Assembly (NCBI GenBank): GCA_947502885.1
Contig: CANNBP010000020.1
Location: 22,179-86,178 of the forward strand
Direction of reading: 5' to 3'
DNA: 64,000 nt
Origin: an uncultured Aquimarina sp.
Lineage (GTDB): Bacteria; Bacteroidota; Bacteroidia; Flavobacteriales; Flavobacteriaceae
A model generated the notes under the pieces. That model did not search any database. It saw only the letters and a list, made by a program, of their open reading frames with translations, and had not been told where the DNA came from. How positions within the stretch are numbered: position 1 is the first letter of the stretch; each line of letters begins with the position of its first letter. The position numbers and the translations under genes are program-made. Below are positions 42,514-51,102 of the stretch, one piece after another.

Positions 42514-43104
42514 TTAGTTTGATAAATTTTTACTATCTCCATCTTCTCCATCTCCCAAAACCAAATCAATAACTGATGTTTTCATAAGCTTGGTTCCTGG
42601 CTGTATTTTTTTTCCTTTATGTCTCAATTCTAAAACAACATCTTTTCCTATATTAGGTTGATAGGTAATCGACCCTATTTCAAATCCCAATGCAATCAAT
42701 CTAGGCTGAACTTGTCGTTGAGTTTTTTGTATTACATCACGAGGAATTTCAATTTTTCGATAGCCAGATGGGTTTAATGTTACATAAATCTTACGGTTTT
42801 CTTTTACTTCGCTACCAGATGATGGGTTTTGTTCTGTAACAGAATATCTAGGATAATCAGGGTCAAAACTAGAAGAATCCTGCACTTCAAATCGTAAACT
42901 CTTTTCTTCTAAAATTTTAGCAACTTCATCAAGATTCTTCTTACTTAAATCTGGTACAACAATATGTTGATTATGATTTGTTGTGTTTTCTAGCCATTCT
43001 AATGCTAAGTAAGACAGTATTGCCAACATGGCAACTGCAACTACAATCTGTATCAAAAATATTTTACTTTTAATAAACTTAAAAAGGCTTCTTAAGAAAT
43101 CCAT
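42514..43104 (-). CDS. PASTA-domain membrane protein
   Basis: The ATG at 43104 is chosen over a TTG upstream because it gives a compact positive-inside N-terminus. One transmembrane helix (about 15-37) anchors two PASTA domains: V-V-P-D-L-S-K-K-N-L-D-E-V-A, then E-Q-N-P-S-S-G-S-E-V and a V-T-L-N-P-S-G end, then a second, degenerate unit. PASTA domains bind peptidoglycan fragments or act as spacers in penicillin-binding proteins and Ser/Thr kinases. This one has no kinase. It lies directly upstream of rluD. Confidence 0.85.
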   Translation of the reverse strand: MDFLRSLFKFIKSKIFLIQIVVAVAMLAILSYLALEWLENTTNHNQHIVVPDLSKKNLDEVAKILEEKSLRFEVQDSSSFDPDYPRYSVTEQNPSSGSEVKENRKIYVTLNPSGYRKIEIPRDVIQKTQRQVQPRLIALGFEIGSITYQPNIGKDVVLELRHKGKKIQPGTKLMKTSVIDLVLGDGEDGDSKNLSN

Positions 43105-43218
43105 AATCACATTTATAATTTGGACAAATATATAAAAAACCAAAAGCAATCTCTTTTTTAAAACCTCTGATATTTCTGGTTTCTAACTCTTCATTATCAA
43201 AAAACATTGTCTATACCT

Positions 43219-43253
43219 AAAAAAGGGAAACCTAACATTCGATTTCCCTTTTA
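43219..43253 (-). terminator. Rho-independent terminator of the decayed T9SS gene
   Basis: On the minus strand, AAAAGGGAAA and TTTCCCTTTT arms with a 12-base loop are followed by six T. It lies just downstream of the T9SS remnant ending at 43295. Confidence 0.7.
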
Positions 43254-43294
43254 AATAAAAATTTCATAAGTATAAAAAACAGTAAAAAATGTTT

Positions 43295-43515
43295 TTATTT
43301 CTTATCCATAATTTTTTGCGAATAACTTTGTCCATTGCTAAATCTTACAGAAAGGATATAAATACCGGATCTTACATATTATTAATTTTTGTAGTTGTAT
43401 TACTTGACCCGTCCTGATTATATCGAAAACGTATCGTATTCCAGATTTCAGAGGCTATCAAATCACTTATATCCAGTTGTTCAAGTATATCATATTTACT
43501 ATTTCTGAAAGGCAT
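43295..43515 (-). pseudogene. Remnant of a T9SS-secreted protein (C-terminal sorting domain only)
   Basis: On the minus strand the frame just before the stop at 43297 reads S-G-I-Y-I-L-S-V-R-F-S-N-G-Q-S-Y-S-Q-K, then I-M-D-K-K. This is the last strand pair of a T9SS type A domain. Upstream, a separate 47-codon frame (43372-43515, starting M-P-F-R-N and ending N-N-M) is out of phase, so at least one frameshift lies near 43375. The passenger is gone. A matching terminator remains at 43219-43253. Confidence 0.7.
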
Positions 43516-43681
43516 ATCAATTAACATTTAATGCATTGTTATAATTGGTAACAATCTCTCTCATCTCTATACACACCTAACATTATGATCAGCTATTCGA
43601 TTTAACTCATAAACAAAACCTTACTATTTAATCACTTTAAGAAAATATTAAAAAGAGTTTTCCTTCTTACTCTATAAATGA

Positions 43682-43689
43682 TATTTTTG
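43682..43689 (+). promoter_or_regulatory. Flavobacterial -7 box of ddl
   Basis: TATTTTTG, 18 bases upstream of the ddl start codon. Confidence 0.5.
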
Positions 43690-43707
43690 TAACAAAACAG
43701 TCTTTCA

Positions 43708-44685
43708 ATGAAAAAAAACATTGCTATTCTAATGGGAGGGTACTCCAGCGAGTTTGATATCTCTATTCAAAGTGGAAATGTAGTCTACAAACATCTTGAC
43801 AGAGATAAATACCACCCCTTTAGAGTGCATATCGCCAAAGATGGCTGGTATTATGTAACCGACGATAATCAAAAATATAGTGTTGATAAGAATGATTTCT
43901 CATTGACATTAAACGGTTCGAAAATTAAGTTCGACGCAGCTTTTAATACCGTTCATGGTACTCCCGGCGAAGACGGGTTACTTCAGGCGTATTTTGAGCT
44001 AATCGAAATTCCTCAAACCGCTTGTGATTTTTATCAGGCAGCACTCACTTTTAATAAACGAGACTGTATTAGTGCCTTAAGGCCCTATGGAATTCCGACG
44101 GCTACTAATTATTTTTTAAACAAAGGAGACGTAGTTGACAGCAAGGCCATTATTGATACTGTTGGTTTGCCTTGCTTTGTAAAAGCAAACAAAGCAGGTA
44201 GTAGCTATGGTGTCTCAAAAGTAAAATCCGAAGAGGAGCTTTTTCCTGCAATTGAAGTTGCTTATAAAGAAGATGATGAAATTATAATTGAGTCTTTTTT
44301 AAGCGGCACCGAAGTTTCTATTGGTGTGATTCAATATGATGGAAAAGATATGGTTTTACCCGTTACCGAAATTGTAACCGAAAATGAGTTTTTTGACTAT
44401 GAAGCTAAATACTTAGGAAAATCTGAAGAAATTACTCCTGCTCGCTTATCAGATCATGATACCAAAAAAGTACAAGATCTAGCATTAAAAATATACCAAA
44501 TTTTAAAGATGAAAGGGTTTTCTCGTAGTGAATTTATATTTCATAATGGTGAACCTTACTTTGTTGAAATGAACACTAACCCCGGGTTAAGTGAAGCAAG
44601 TATACTTCCACAACAAGCAATAACCGCAGGAATTAGCCTAAAAGAACTATTTTCTAATGCGATTGAAGCATGCCTTAAAAACTAA
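43708..44685 (+). CDS. ddl: D-alanine--D-alanine ligase
   Basis: An ATP-grasp protein of 325 residues: N-terminal A-I-L-M-G-G-Y-S-S-E, H-G-T-P-G-E-D-G, the central K-A-N-K-A-G-S-S-Y-G-V-S-K, S-G-T-E-V-S-I-G-V, and the C-terminal metal site with F-V-E-M-N-T-N-P-G-L. It joins two D-alanines for peptidoglycan precursor synthesis in the cytoplasm. The coaD gene lies 100 bases downstream, a common order in Flavobacteriia. Confidence 0.96.
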   Translation: MKKNIAILMGGYSSEFDISIQSGNVVYKHLDRDKYHPFRVHIAKDGWYYVTDDNQKYSVDKNDFSLTLNGSKIKFDAAFNTVHGTPGEDGLLQAYFELIEIPQTACDFYQAALTFNKRDCISALRPYGIPTATNYFLNKGDVVDSKAIIDTVGLPCFVKANKAGSSYGVSKVKSEEELFPAIEVAYKEDDEIIIESFLSGTEVSIGVIQYDGKDMVLPVTEIVTENEFFDYEAKYLGKSEEITPARLSDHDTKKVQDLALKIYQILKMKGFSRSEFIFHNGEPYFVEMNTNPGLSEASILPQQAITAGISLKELFSNAIEACLKN

Positions 44686-44749
44686 AAGAAGCTTTTAAAA
44701 GAAAAGAATCCTATTCATGGTTTAAAAAATTATAATTTATAAATTCATT

Positions 44750-44757
44750 TATATTTG
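44750..44757 (+). promoter_or_regulatory. Flavobacterial -7 box of coaD
   Basis: TATATTTG, 28 bases upstream of the start codon at 44785. Confidence 0.5.
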
Positions 44758-44784
44758 TATACATTTATCAATCAATAATCACAC

Positions 44785-45240
44785 ATGAGAAGAGCTGTTT
44801 TTCCTGGATCCTTTGATCCTATAACTTTAGGACATTATGATATTATTGAACGAAGTCTTACTTTGTTTGATGAAATAATTTTAGCTATTGGTGTTAATTC
44901 TGAAAAAAAATATATGTTTTCACTTGATGAAAGAAAACATTTTATTGAAGAAGCCTTTAAAAATGAACCTAAAATTAAGGTAATGACATATCGAGGATTA
45001 ACTGTAGAGTTTTGTAAAAAACAAAATGCAAATTTTATATTGAGAGGGCTTCGTAATCCTGGAGATTTTGAATTTGAAAAAGCCATTGCACATACAAATA
45101 GACAAATGTCTGACATAGAAACCGTATTCTTGTTAACCTCTTCTGGTAAAAGTTATATTTCTTCATCTATCGTACGAGATGTAATTCGCAATGGAGGAGA
45201 TGTTTCTAAATTGGTTCCTGAAACTGTACTTGTAAAGTAA
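44785..45240 (+). CDS. coaD: Phosphopantetheine adenylyltransferase
   Basis: A 151-residue nucleotidyltransferase: A-V-F-P-G-S-F-D-P-I-T-L-G-H with the T-x-G-H site, R-G-L-R-N-P-G-D-F-E-F-E, and the C-terminal Y-I-S-S-S-I-V-R. It adenylates 4'-phosphopantetheine, the fourth step of coenzyme A synthesis. The length is close to the usual 155-160. Confidence 0.96.
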   Translation: MRRAVFPGSFDPITLGHYDIIERSLTLFDEIILAIGVNSEKKYMFSLDERKHFIEEAFKNEPKIKVMTYRGLTVEFCKKQNANFILRGLRNPGDFEFEKAIAHTNRQMSDIETVFLLTSSGKSYISSSIVRDVIRNGGDVSKLVPETVLVK

Positions 45241-45344
45241 TAGAAGTAAAAACAACGTTTATCGTATAAAAATATATTCTACTGACATACCCTTGTCACT
45301 ACCCCCTTTTAGTTTTGTTTGAAATTAATTTAATCAATAAAATT

Positions 45345-45803
45345 ATGATCAAAACAAAATTAGAACCTTTTTGGATTGTTGGAATTGCTAAACGAACTAC
45401 AAACAAAAATGAGCAAGCTGCAAAAGATATTCCTGAGCTTTGGGATTCTTTTATGGGTAATGGTACCATGCATAAAATTCCTAACAAAGTAGATGACACC
45501 ATATATGCTGTTTATACGGACTATGAAAGTGATCATACAGAAGAATATTCTACCGTTATAGGATGTAAAGTTGCTAATCTAAATAATATCCCTGAAGGAA
45601 TGAAATGTGTAAAAATTGAACAAAGTTCGTACTCTAGATTTACTGCTAAAGGAGATTTAACAAAAGGTGTGATTTACAACAAATGGCTCAACATATGGGA
45701 CACTGACTTAAAAAGAACATATACAACAGATTTTGAAGTGTATGGAGAAGAAGCTAGGAACCCTAAAGATGCCCAAGTCGATATTTTTGTGGCTATCCAA
45801 TAG
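45345..45803 (+). CDS. GyrI-like/AraC effector-binding-domain protein
   Basis: The start at 45345 is preferred over an upstream weak start. The 152-residue protein has the SHS2-like pattern of GyrI-like ligand-binding domains: an N-terminal W-I-V-G-I-A strand, I-P-E-L-W-D-S-F, Y-A-V-Y-T-D-Y-E-S-D-H, F-T-A-K-G-D, and a C-terminal F-E-V-Y-G-E-E-A strand. In some relatives this domain binds drugs or inhibits gyrase. It stands alone without a DNA-binding domain, so it may be a stand-alone ligand binder. A terminator hairpin follows. Confidence 0.8.
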   Translation: MIKTKLEPFWIVGIAKRTTNKNEQAAKDIPELWDSFMGNGTMHKIPNKVDDTIYAVYTDYESDHTEEYSTVIGCKVANLNNIPEGMKCVKIEQSSYSRFTAKGDLTKGVIYNKWLNIWDTDLKRTYTTDFEVYGEEARNPKDAQVDIFVAIQ

Positions 45804-45811
45804 TCTTTAGA

Positions 45812-45852
45812 AAAGCAAACATATTCTAATACCATTAGAGTATGTTTGCTTT
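45812..45852 (+). terminator. Rho-independent terminator
   Basis: AAAGCAAACATATTCTAAT pairs with its near-exact complement (one G-T wobble) around a three-base loop. The T-run is short. Confidence 0.8.
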
Positions 45853-45928
45853 ATACCAGATTAAAAAGTTAAGTTTTATTTAACTTTCCACTACAAATGA
45901 ATTAGTTAGCTTTAACTTAGGTACTAAA

Positions 45929-46759
45929 TTGATTCCTATGCAAATTCACGAAACCGCTTTTATTGTTTCTACATACAGATCCTATCATGAAGATGTTAGC
46001 AAAGATCCTTATGCCAAATTATGGAACAACCCTAAAACCGAAGCATTAATTCCTTCTATTTTAAAAAGTATTTCTAAAGATGAAGCAATGTTACATAGCC
46101 TTAGAAATCGTTTTTTCTATGAGCGTTTGAAATCATTTTTTGACAAAAATAATGGAGGTACGTTGATTAATTTTGGATCAGGTTTTAGCATGTATCAATT
46201 TCAAATGAACTCGAACGTATCTACTATCGAGATTGACAAGGAAGATATCATTGAGTATAAAAAAAAGAAAATAGACGATTGGATTAAAAAAGAAAAATTA
46301 CCCTTTAGGGAAATTGTATATACTGCAATTGATTTTAACTTAAAAAGCGAAAAGGAGATAATAGAAGTACTAAAGCCTCTGGTAAAAAACAAACCTATCT
46401 TTATTTTGATCGAGGGGGTACTATTCTTCTTAAATAAGAACACTATAAGTAAGTTATTTTCTATTTGTAATAAACTACAAAACAAAGGAGATTTAATTGG
46501 TTCTGTATCATATCTGCCCGAAATTGAAAACACAAATGTTTATCAAAAGTTACTGCACTACTTTGATACTAACAATGACACAAATGATGCTTTTAACCAT
46601 CAAACTATTCCAACTTCGTTTTATCAAAACTTAATTGGTTATTCATTAGTAGAACATATAGATGAGTTTGAGTTATCTCATAAATATATTCCTCATCATA
46701 CTATAGTAAACAAAAATGAAATACTTAATGAGAATATGTATATTCTAGAAAAAAAATAA
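45929..46759 (+). CDS. Leucine carboxyl methyltransferase-like (LCM/PPM) SAM methyltransferase
   Basis: The start is either 45929 or 45938. The 276-residue protein has the LCM fold pattern: F-I-V-S-T-Y-R-S near the N-terminus, L-I-N-F-G-S-G-F-S as the SAM loop, a shifted acidic residue (I-E-I-D), and E-G-V-L-F-F-L, which is typical of the LCM/PPM family (V/E-G-V-L-x-Y-L). Such enzymes methylate carboxyl groups or polyketide and secondary-metabolite intermediates. The substrate is unknown and no biosynthetic genes are adjacent. Confidence 0.75.
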   Translation: MIPMQIHETAFIVSTYRSYHEDVSKDPYAKLWNNPKTEALIPSILKSISKDEAMLHSLRNRFFYERLKSFFDKNNGGTLINFGSGFSMYQFQMNSNVSTIEIDKEDIIEYKKKKIDDWIKKEKLPFREIVYTAIDFNLKSEKEIIEVLKPLVKNKPIFILIEGVLFFLNKNTISKLFSICNKLQNKGDLIGSVSYLPEIENTNVYQKLLHYFDTNNDTNDAFNHQTIPTSFYQNLIGYSLVEHIDEFELSHKYIPHHTIVNKNEILNENMYILEKK

Positions 46760-46778
46760 TATACATCATACTTCTTTG

Positions 46779-47006
46779 TCAAAACCCTACCATAAGGGCT
46801 CCGCAAATTCCTAATCCAACCACAAGATAAACTCCAGACAAAATAAAGAAAATCTTAGCCGTTTTTCTTTTTTGTCTTTTATATAACACACCTCCTATAA
46901 TTGCTAATAATAATGGTGGCCCAAACATTATTAAAAGAATAAAATAGAGAATAATTTCATACCCTCCACCTCCAGTAGCTTCCAAAAAAATAGCGTTTAC
47001 AATCAT
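46779..47006 (-). CDS. Small two-helix membrane protein
   Basis: This 75-residue protein has two hydrophobic helices (about 18-41 and 52-74) separated by a basic loop (Y-K-R-Q-K-R-K-T). There is no known domain. It overlaps the end of the radical SAM gene by four bases (ATGA), so it is translated in step with it and is probably part of the same system. Confidence 0.7.
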   Translation of the reverse strand: MIVNAIFLEATGGGGYEIILYFILLIMFGPPLLLAIIGGVLYKRQKRKTAKIFFILSGVYLVVGLGICGALMVGF

Positions 47007-48397
47007 ATGGTTTGTTTTCTTAATTCTTGTAAATATTCTTGCTTATCATCTCTATAAAACAAATTCATTGTTTCAAAAGGTATAATTTTATAGTCCTTAT
47101 TTACAATATGTACGCAAGATTTTTTAATTGATCTTACATCAAAATTATAAGCATCTACAAATTGCATTATAATAACCCTAAACAGATTATCATAGCCTAA
47201 ATCTGGTGCATCTATCTCGGGTAAACAGCACATTATCGATTTTAAATTTTCTGAAGCTATATCTACAGAGTTTCCTGTACTAAAAAGCTCCAAAACTTTA
47301 CCATGTAATTCTTCATCCTGCTCATACACAATGGTGTTTTTTCCATTATCCAGCAAATCGGCAGGATTGATATATCTAGTTAATGGTAAAATTCCTTCTT
47401 CGTTTTTTAAAGCATAACCCATAACCAAAGCATCTGGATTACACGGTACTGGAATTAAGTCATCTGGTTTAAAAATTGAAAACTGCTCTAATATTTTTCT
47501 TCTAACCTCTGTCAAAGTAATTCTGTCAGTTTCGGTATTAAATTCTTCTAAACGCCCTGCTATTTGTGTAGGTTGAAACGTAACCCCTCTAACACATTTT
47601 TGCTTTGTCGCATAAGTCAACACATCACCTATTAGATGATCGTTTAAACCTTTCTCTAACGTAACGACTAATGTTGTTGATAAGTTTACTTCATTGAGAT
47701 GCTCTATGGCCTTCTTTCTAGTTTTGGTAAGGTCTTCTCCTCTTAATTTCATCAAAACCTCAGAATCAAGCGCATCAAATTGTAAATAAATCTCAAAATC
47801 TGGCATATAGCTTGCCAAACGTTTTGTGAATTCTAGGTCTTTGGCGATACGAATACCATTTGTATTAACCATAAGATGACGAATAGGTAGTGTTTTTGCA
47901 TAATCAAGAATTTCAAAAAACTGAGGGTGAATTGTAGGCTCACCTCCACTAATTTGTACCACATCAGGTTCTTTCTCATTTCTTACAATAGTATCAAGCA
48001 TTTTTTTTATTTCATCTAATGATCGATGTCTTCCATAATGTGGAGAAGAAGAAGCATAACATGTTGGGCATGTCAAATTGCATCGATCTGTAACTTCTAT
48101 AATTGACAAACAAGAATGCTGCTCATGATCAGGGCATAAACCACAATCATAAGGACATCCATAATCGGTAGAAGTATTAAATGTATGCGGAAACTCAGAA
48201 GGTTTATTATAATTTCTAATACTTTTATAGTAATCTATATCATCTGCTATTAAAACTTTGGATCTACCATGATCCGGACATCGTTTTAGCATAAATACTT
48301 TATCATTTTCAAAAACTATTTTTGCTTCTATTCTTTTAAGGCATGTTGGACACAGACTTAAAGTAAAATCATAATACGTGTAAGGTCTTGTTGGCAT
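47003..48397 (-). CDS. Radical SAM protein of the COG1964 (tetraether synthase-like) type
   Basis: The 464-residue protein carries C-N-L-T-C-P-T-C at 106-113, the C-x3-C-x2-C motif that binds the SAM iron-sulfur cluster, plus three more cysteine sets: C16/C19/C40 near the N-terminus, C81/C85/C88/C96 just before the core, and C-N-P-D further on. I-S-G-G-E-P-T-I-H follows the core. This N-terminal knuckle and the G-C-P-Y-D-C-G-L-C-P block are characteristic of COG1964 proteins, which include archaeal enzymes joining lipid chains. The neighbour upstream is an Lgt-like membrane protein (overlap 29 bases). A lipid or lipoprotein target is an inference. Confidence 0.85.
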   Translation of the reverse strand: MPTRPYTYYDFTLSLCPTCLKRIEAKIVFENDKVFMLKRCPDHGRSKVLIADDIDYYKSIRNYNKPSEFPHTFNTSTDYGCPYDCGLCPDHEQHSCLSIIEVTDRCNLTCPTCYASSSPHYGRHRSLDEIKKMLDTIVRNEKEPDVVQISGGEPTIHPQFFEILDYAKTLPIRHLMVNTNGIRIAKDLEFTKRLASYMPDFEIYLQFDALDSEVLMKLRGEDLTKTRKKAIEHLNEVNLSTTLVVTLEKGLNDHLIGDVLTYATKQKCVRGVTFQPTQIAGRLEEFNTETDRITLTEVRRKILEQFSIFKPDDLIPVPCNPDALVMGYALKNEEGILPLTRYINPADLLDNGKNTIVYEQDEELHGKVLELFSTGNSVDIASENLKSIMCCLPEIDAPDLGYDNLFRVIIMQFVDAYNFDVRSIKKSCVHIVNKDYKIIPFETMNLFYRDDKQEYLQELRKQTI

Positions 48398-49127
48398 ATA
48401 TAAGTTTTCGAATTGTTTTATGATAATAAATCATGCATAAGATACATAAATACTGAATACTACTAAGGCCTAGTATGAAAAAAGTATTTGGCTTAAGAAA
48501 CTCAATACAAAAACGAAACAAAAAATAAGAAATCATAAAATACTTAAAGAGTTGTCCGCTTTCCATTTTTGATCTTCTCTTAAGATATTTTAGACCAATC
48601 CATAACAAAATAAGAAACAAGACTTCAAACAGAGCTAGTGGATACCTAAGTTGACCATCTCCCAAGTCCATTCCAAAAAATGAATTCGTAACTTTGCCAT
48701 AAGTAAACTCATTAACTCCTGTTAAAAAACAACCTACTCTACCAATACAAATTCCTAGTATTATAGGAAAAGTGAACAAATCACCAGAAGACTTGGTTTC
48801 GTTTATCATCTTTTTTGCAAACTCAACTCCAAGTAACCCACCAAAGAGTCCACCCATAATGGTTTTAACATTTAATAGAGTAATAATTTGTGCTGCATTA
48901 AAAGAGATAATCGGTTGTTCTAAATAACCAAAAATTCTCGAACCAAAAAAGGCTCCAAAAATAGCACCTATTATTATTGACAACCTACTTGAAGAAGAAA
49001 TAAGGTCTTTTTCTTTTTTTCTCTGGTACAAATAATATCTAAATCCGATAAAAAAAGCAGCATATTCTAAAATCAAATGAATATTTACTTTATGGCCAAA
49101 GATAATAGGTTCAAAAGGAAAATCCAT
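48369..49127 (-). CDS. Prolipoprotein diacylglyceryl transferase-like membrane protein, altered active site
   Basis: A 252-residue, seven-helix protein of Lgt type with G-R-V-G-C-F at 129-134 (usual G-R-x-G-N-F) and R-Y-P-x-x-L-F-E at 161-168. In Lgt the strand before this has G-G-x-S-F-H-G-G with an essential histidine. Here the region reads G-G-L-F-G-G-L-L-G at about 92-100, with that histidine missing. It is therefore probably not the housekeeping enzyme but a paralogue with a changed reaction or substrate. It is the first gene of an operon with a radical SAM gene (29-base overlap) and a small membrane protein gene. Confidence 0.8.
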   Translation of the reverse strand: MDFPFEPIIFGHKVNIHLILEYAAFFIGFRYYLYQRKKEKDLISSSSRLSIIIGAIFGAFFGSRIFGYLEQPIISFNAAQIITLLNVKTIMGGLFGGLLGVEFAKKMINETKSSGDLFTFPIILGICIGRVGCFLTGVNEFTYGKVTNSFFGMDLGDGQLRYPLALFEVLFLILLWIGLKYLKRRSKMESGQLFKYFMISYFLFRFCIEFLKPNTFFILGLSSIQYLCILCMIYYHKTIRKLIYANKTLHVL

Positions 49128-49439
49128 TCAACGTATAATTAGGTTCATTATCGAAATATACATTTAATATCGGTACATTAATTAAAAAAAAGAATCGAAT
49201 ATCAAAAAATGTTAATATTTTAATTAAAAATCAAAAAACATCAAATTGGGGAATTCTCTCTACTTCAACTGCAATTTGTGTCTTTTATCATTAATTGATT
49301 CATTCTCTTGTAGGAAGAATCTTATATATCTTATTTTCAGATAGATACAAGATTTTATTAAAGCATTTATTTTACTTTTTTACCTTAAAAAATATACTTT
49401 TTTATTAGCTTTGCCTACAATTAACAAAATCACTTTATT
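49128..49439. other. Divergent intergenic region with -7 box
   Basis: 312 bases between the Lgt-like operon (minus) and the Cys-rich lipoprotein (plus). A TAGCTTTG box (TAnnTTTG) is at 49406-49413, 26 bases before the lipoprotein start. Nothing else is claimed. Confidence 0.5.
49406..49413 (+). promoter_or_regulatory. Flavobacterial -7 box of the 407-aa lipoprotein gene
   Basis: TAGCTTTG, 26 bases upstream of the start codon at 49440. Confidence 0.55.
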
Positions 49440-50663
49440 ATGAAAAAACGTTACTCATTGAAAAGAAATTACCTATTAGCGTGTTCACTTTTAACATTAT
49501 TTTTAGTTTTCACTTCTTGTTCTAAAGAAGAAAACGAAGTTGTTAACGACACTATCGAATCTAGTGAATCTGTTAGCTCTGATGAAAAAACCCCAGAAGA
49601 ATTAAATTATGTTGATAATGATGGTTCTTTCGGATTGACAGGAGAAGAAGCAGTAGCAATAGAAGAAGAAGCTCCTACAGGAGTTGCCGGAAAAGGAAAT
49701 AGCGCTATCAGTTCAAAAAGTGCAAGAAATTACACTTGCAACTACACTTTACTTACTCCATCTGACTTAACTAAAAAAGATGTTGATTCTATTGCTTGTG
49801 GAGACACAAAAACACTTCCTTTATTAGTTGGTTCATCTAAGAAAAAGGTTGGTAGAATCACTGTTGCTAACGACGGTGAGAACTTATACATAAGCCTTAA
49901 AGCAAATCGTTATAAGTATATGGAAAAAGTATACTTATATATTGGAGAAAAAGGAAACATCCCTTTTTACTCTAACGGTTTCCCTAACCTTCGTAAATTT
50001 AATTTCAAAGCTTTCCCTTACTACTATGGAGGAAGAAAACAAGCTACATATGTAGTTCCTTTATCTTCTATAGATGCCGATTGCTTCGAAATAGTAGCAT
50101 ATTCTAAAATATATGACGCTTATAGCAACTGTCTATATTCTGCTTTTGGATATAACCCAGAAAGAACACAAGAATACACGTATTCTTACTACACTGGATG
50201 CTATTACTTTGGTGAGTGGGTAAGATCATTCGAATATTGTAAGCAAAGCTGTGCACCTGAGTGTATTCAAGCTTATGGATACCATGAAGAATGTGGATTC
50301 TGTGAAGATGATGTTTTCAACACATTCTTAGCGTATAGTTTTATTGACAGAAACGGTGATAAAGGATTTAAAATAGAGTTAATCACAAATCCTAATGGAT
50401 GTGATATCTCTACCAGTACAGAAGTTGGACATATTAATGTTGCTGCCGCTGGTGATACTAAATTAAAAATAGAATACCATCTTAACGAAGGTTACCAAAT
50501 GTGTGATTTAAGTTTTAGCTATGGTACTTCTAGACTTAACACTCCAAATAACTACTCTCAAACATTTGACACACCTACTTCTACTTTTAGCTTTGAAATC
50601 GACAGACTTACAGGAGCTAACATTTATATGAATAGTGGTACTCAAATTACTGAAAGTAACTAA
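49440..50663 (+). CDS. Cys-rich hypothetical lipoprotein (407 aa)
   Basis: A lipoprotein signal ends F-T-S-C, followed by S-K-E-E-N-E. A low-complexity acidic linker (about 30-90) leads to a beta-rich region. A cysteine-rich stretch follows in the middle (about 255-300, with C-K-Q-S-C-A-P-E-C and E-E-C-G-F-C-E-D-D), and then another beta-rich C-terminal part. The function is not recognised. The gene has its own strong promoter box and terminator, so it is probably expressed on its own. It looks like a surface structural or binding protein. Confidence 0.75.
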   Translation: MKKRYSLKRNYLLACSLLTLFLVFTSCSKEENEVVNDTIESSESVSSDEKTPEELNYVDNDGSFGLTGEEAVAIEEEAPTGVAGKGNSAISSKSARNYTCNYTLLTPSDLTKKDVDSIACGDTKTLPLLVGSSKKKVGRITVANDGENLYISLKANRYKYMEKVYLYIGEKGNIPFYSNGFPNLRKFNFKAFPYYYGGRKQATYVVPLSSIDADCFEIVAYSKIYDAYSNCLYSAFGYNPERTQEYTYSYYTGCYYFGEWVRSFEYCKQSCAPECIQAYGYHEECGFCEDDVFNTFLAYSFIDRNGDKGFKIELITNPNGCDISTSTEVGHINVAAAGDTKLKIEYHLNEGYQMCDLSFSYGTSRLNTPNNYSQTFDTPTSTFSFEIDRLTGANIYMNSGTQITESN

Positions 50664-50719
50664 TATATTAAAACGCATTTAGCTCCCTAAACTTCTAACA
50701 TTTAGGTAGACTAAAATCT

Positions 50720-50757
50720 AATAGGGTAAAGATTTAAAATCTTTACCCTATTTTTTT
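50720..50757 (+). terminator. Rho-independent terminator of the Cys-rich lipoprotein gene
   Basis: AATAGGGTAAAGATTT pairs with its complement, followed by seven T. Confidence 0.92.
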
Positions 50758-51038
50758 ATGCATTGTTTCGAGCTCTTACCATACGAAACAAATACTCAAT
50801 ATAACATAAGTACGTTTTCAACTTCTGTTACAAACATGATTCATTTAGAACTTACTACCCAAAAATTCGCTTTCCAACTTAAACAAACTATATCAAGCAT
50901 AACTACGCCCCTCTCAAATCCTTTATAATTGATCATTTTATACAATAAATCAATTTGTTTTGAGAAACACATATATTCACAAAAAGGAATGACTATAACA
51001 ACCAATACAAGTTAATCTTTTGCAAAAACTATAAAGCA
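50758..51038. other. Intergenic region between two converging terminators
   Basis: About 280 bases between the terminators of the Cys-rich lipoprotein gene (plus) and sulP (minus). AT-rich; I see no gene or repeat. Confidence 0.6.
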
Positions 51039-51075
51039 TAAAAAAACGTACCATTTATAAAGAAATGGTACGTTT
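51039..51075 (-). terminator. Rho-independent terminator of sulP
   Basis: On the minus strand, AAAACGTACCATTT arms around a six-base loop, then a T-run, about 30 bases after the stop codon at 51103. Confidence 0.88.
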
Positions 51076-51102
51076 TACGGTTATAAATAACTTATATACT
51101 AT

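Noticed and set aside
48369..49127. Housekeeping lgt
   Set aside because: The region that should hold the essential histidine is different, and the operon partner is a radical SAM enzyme, so the symbol is not assigned.
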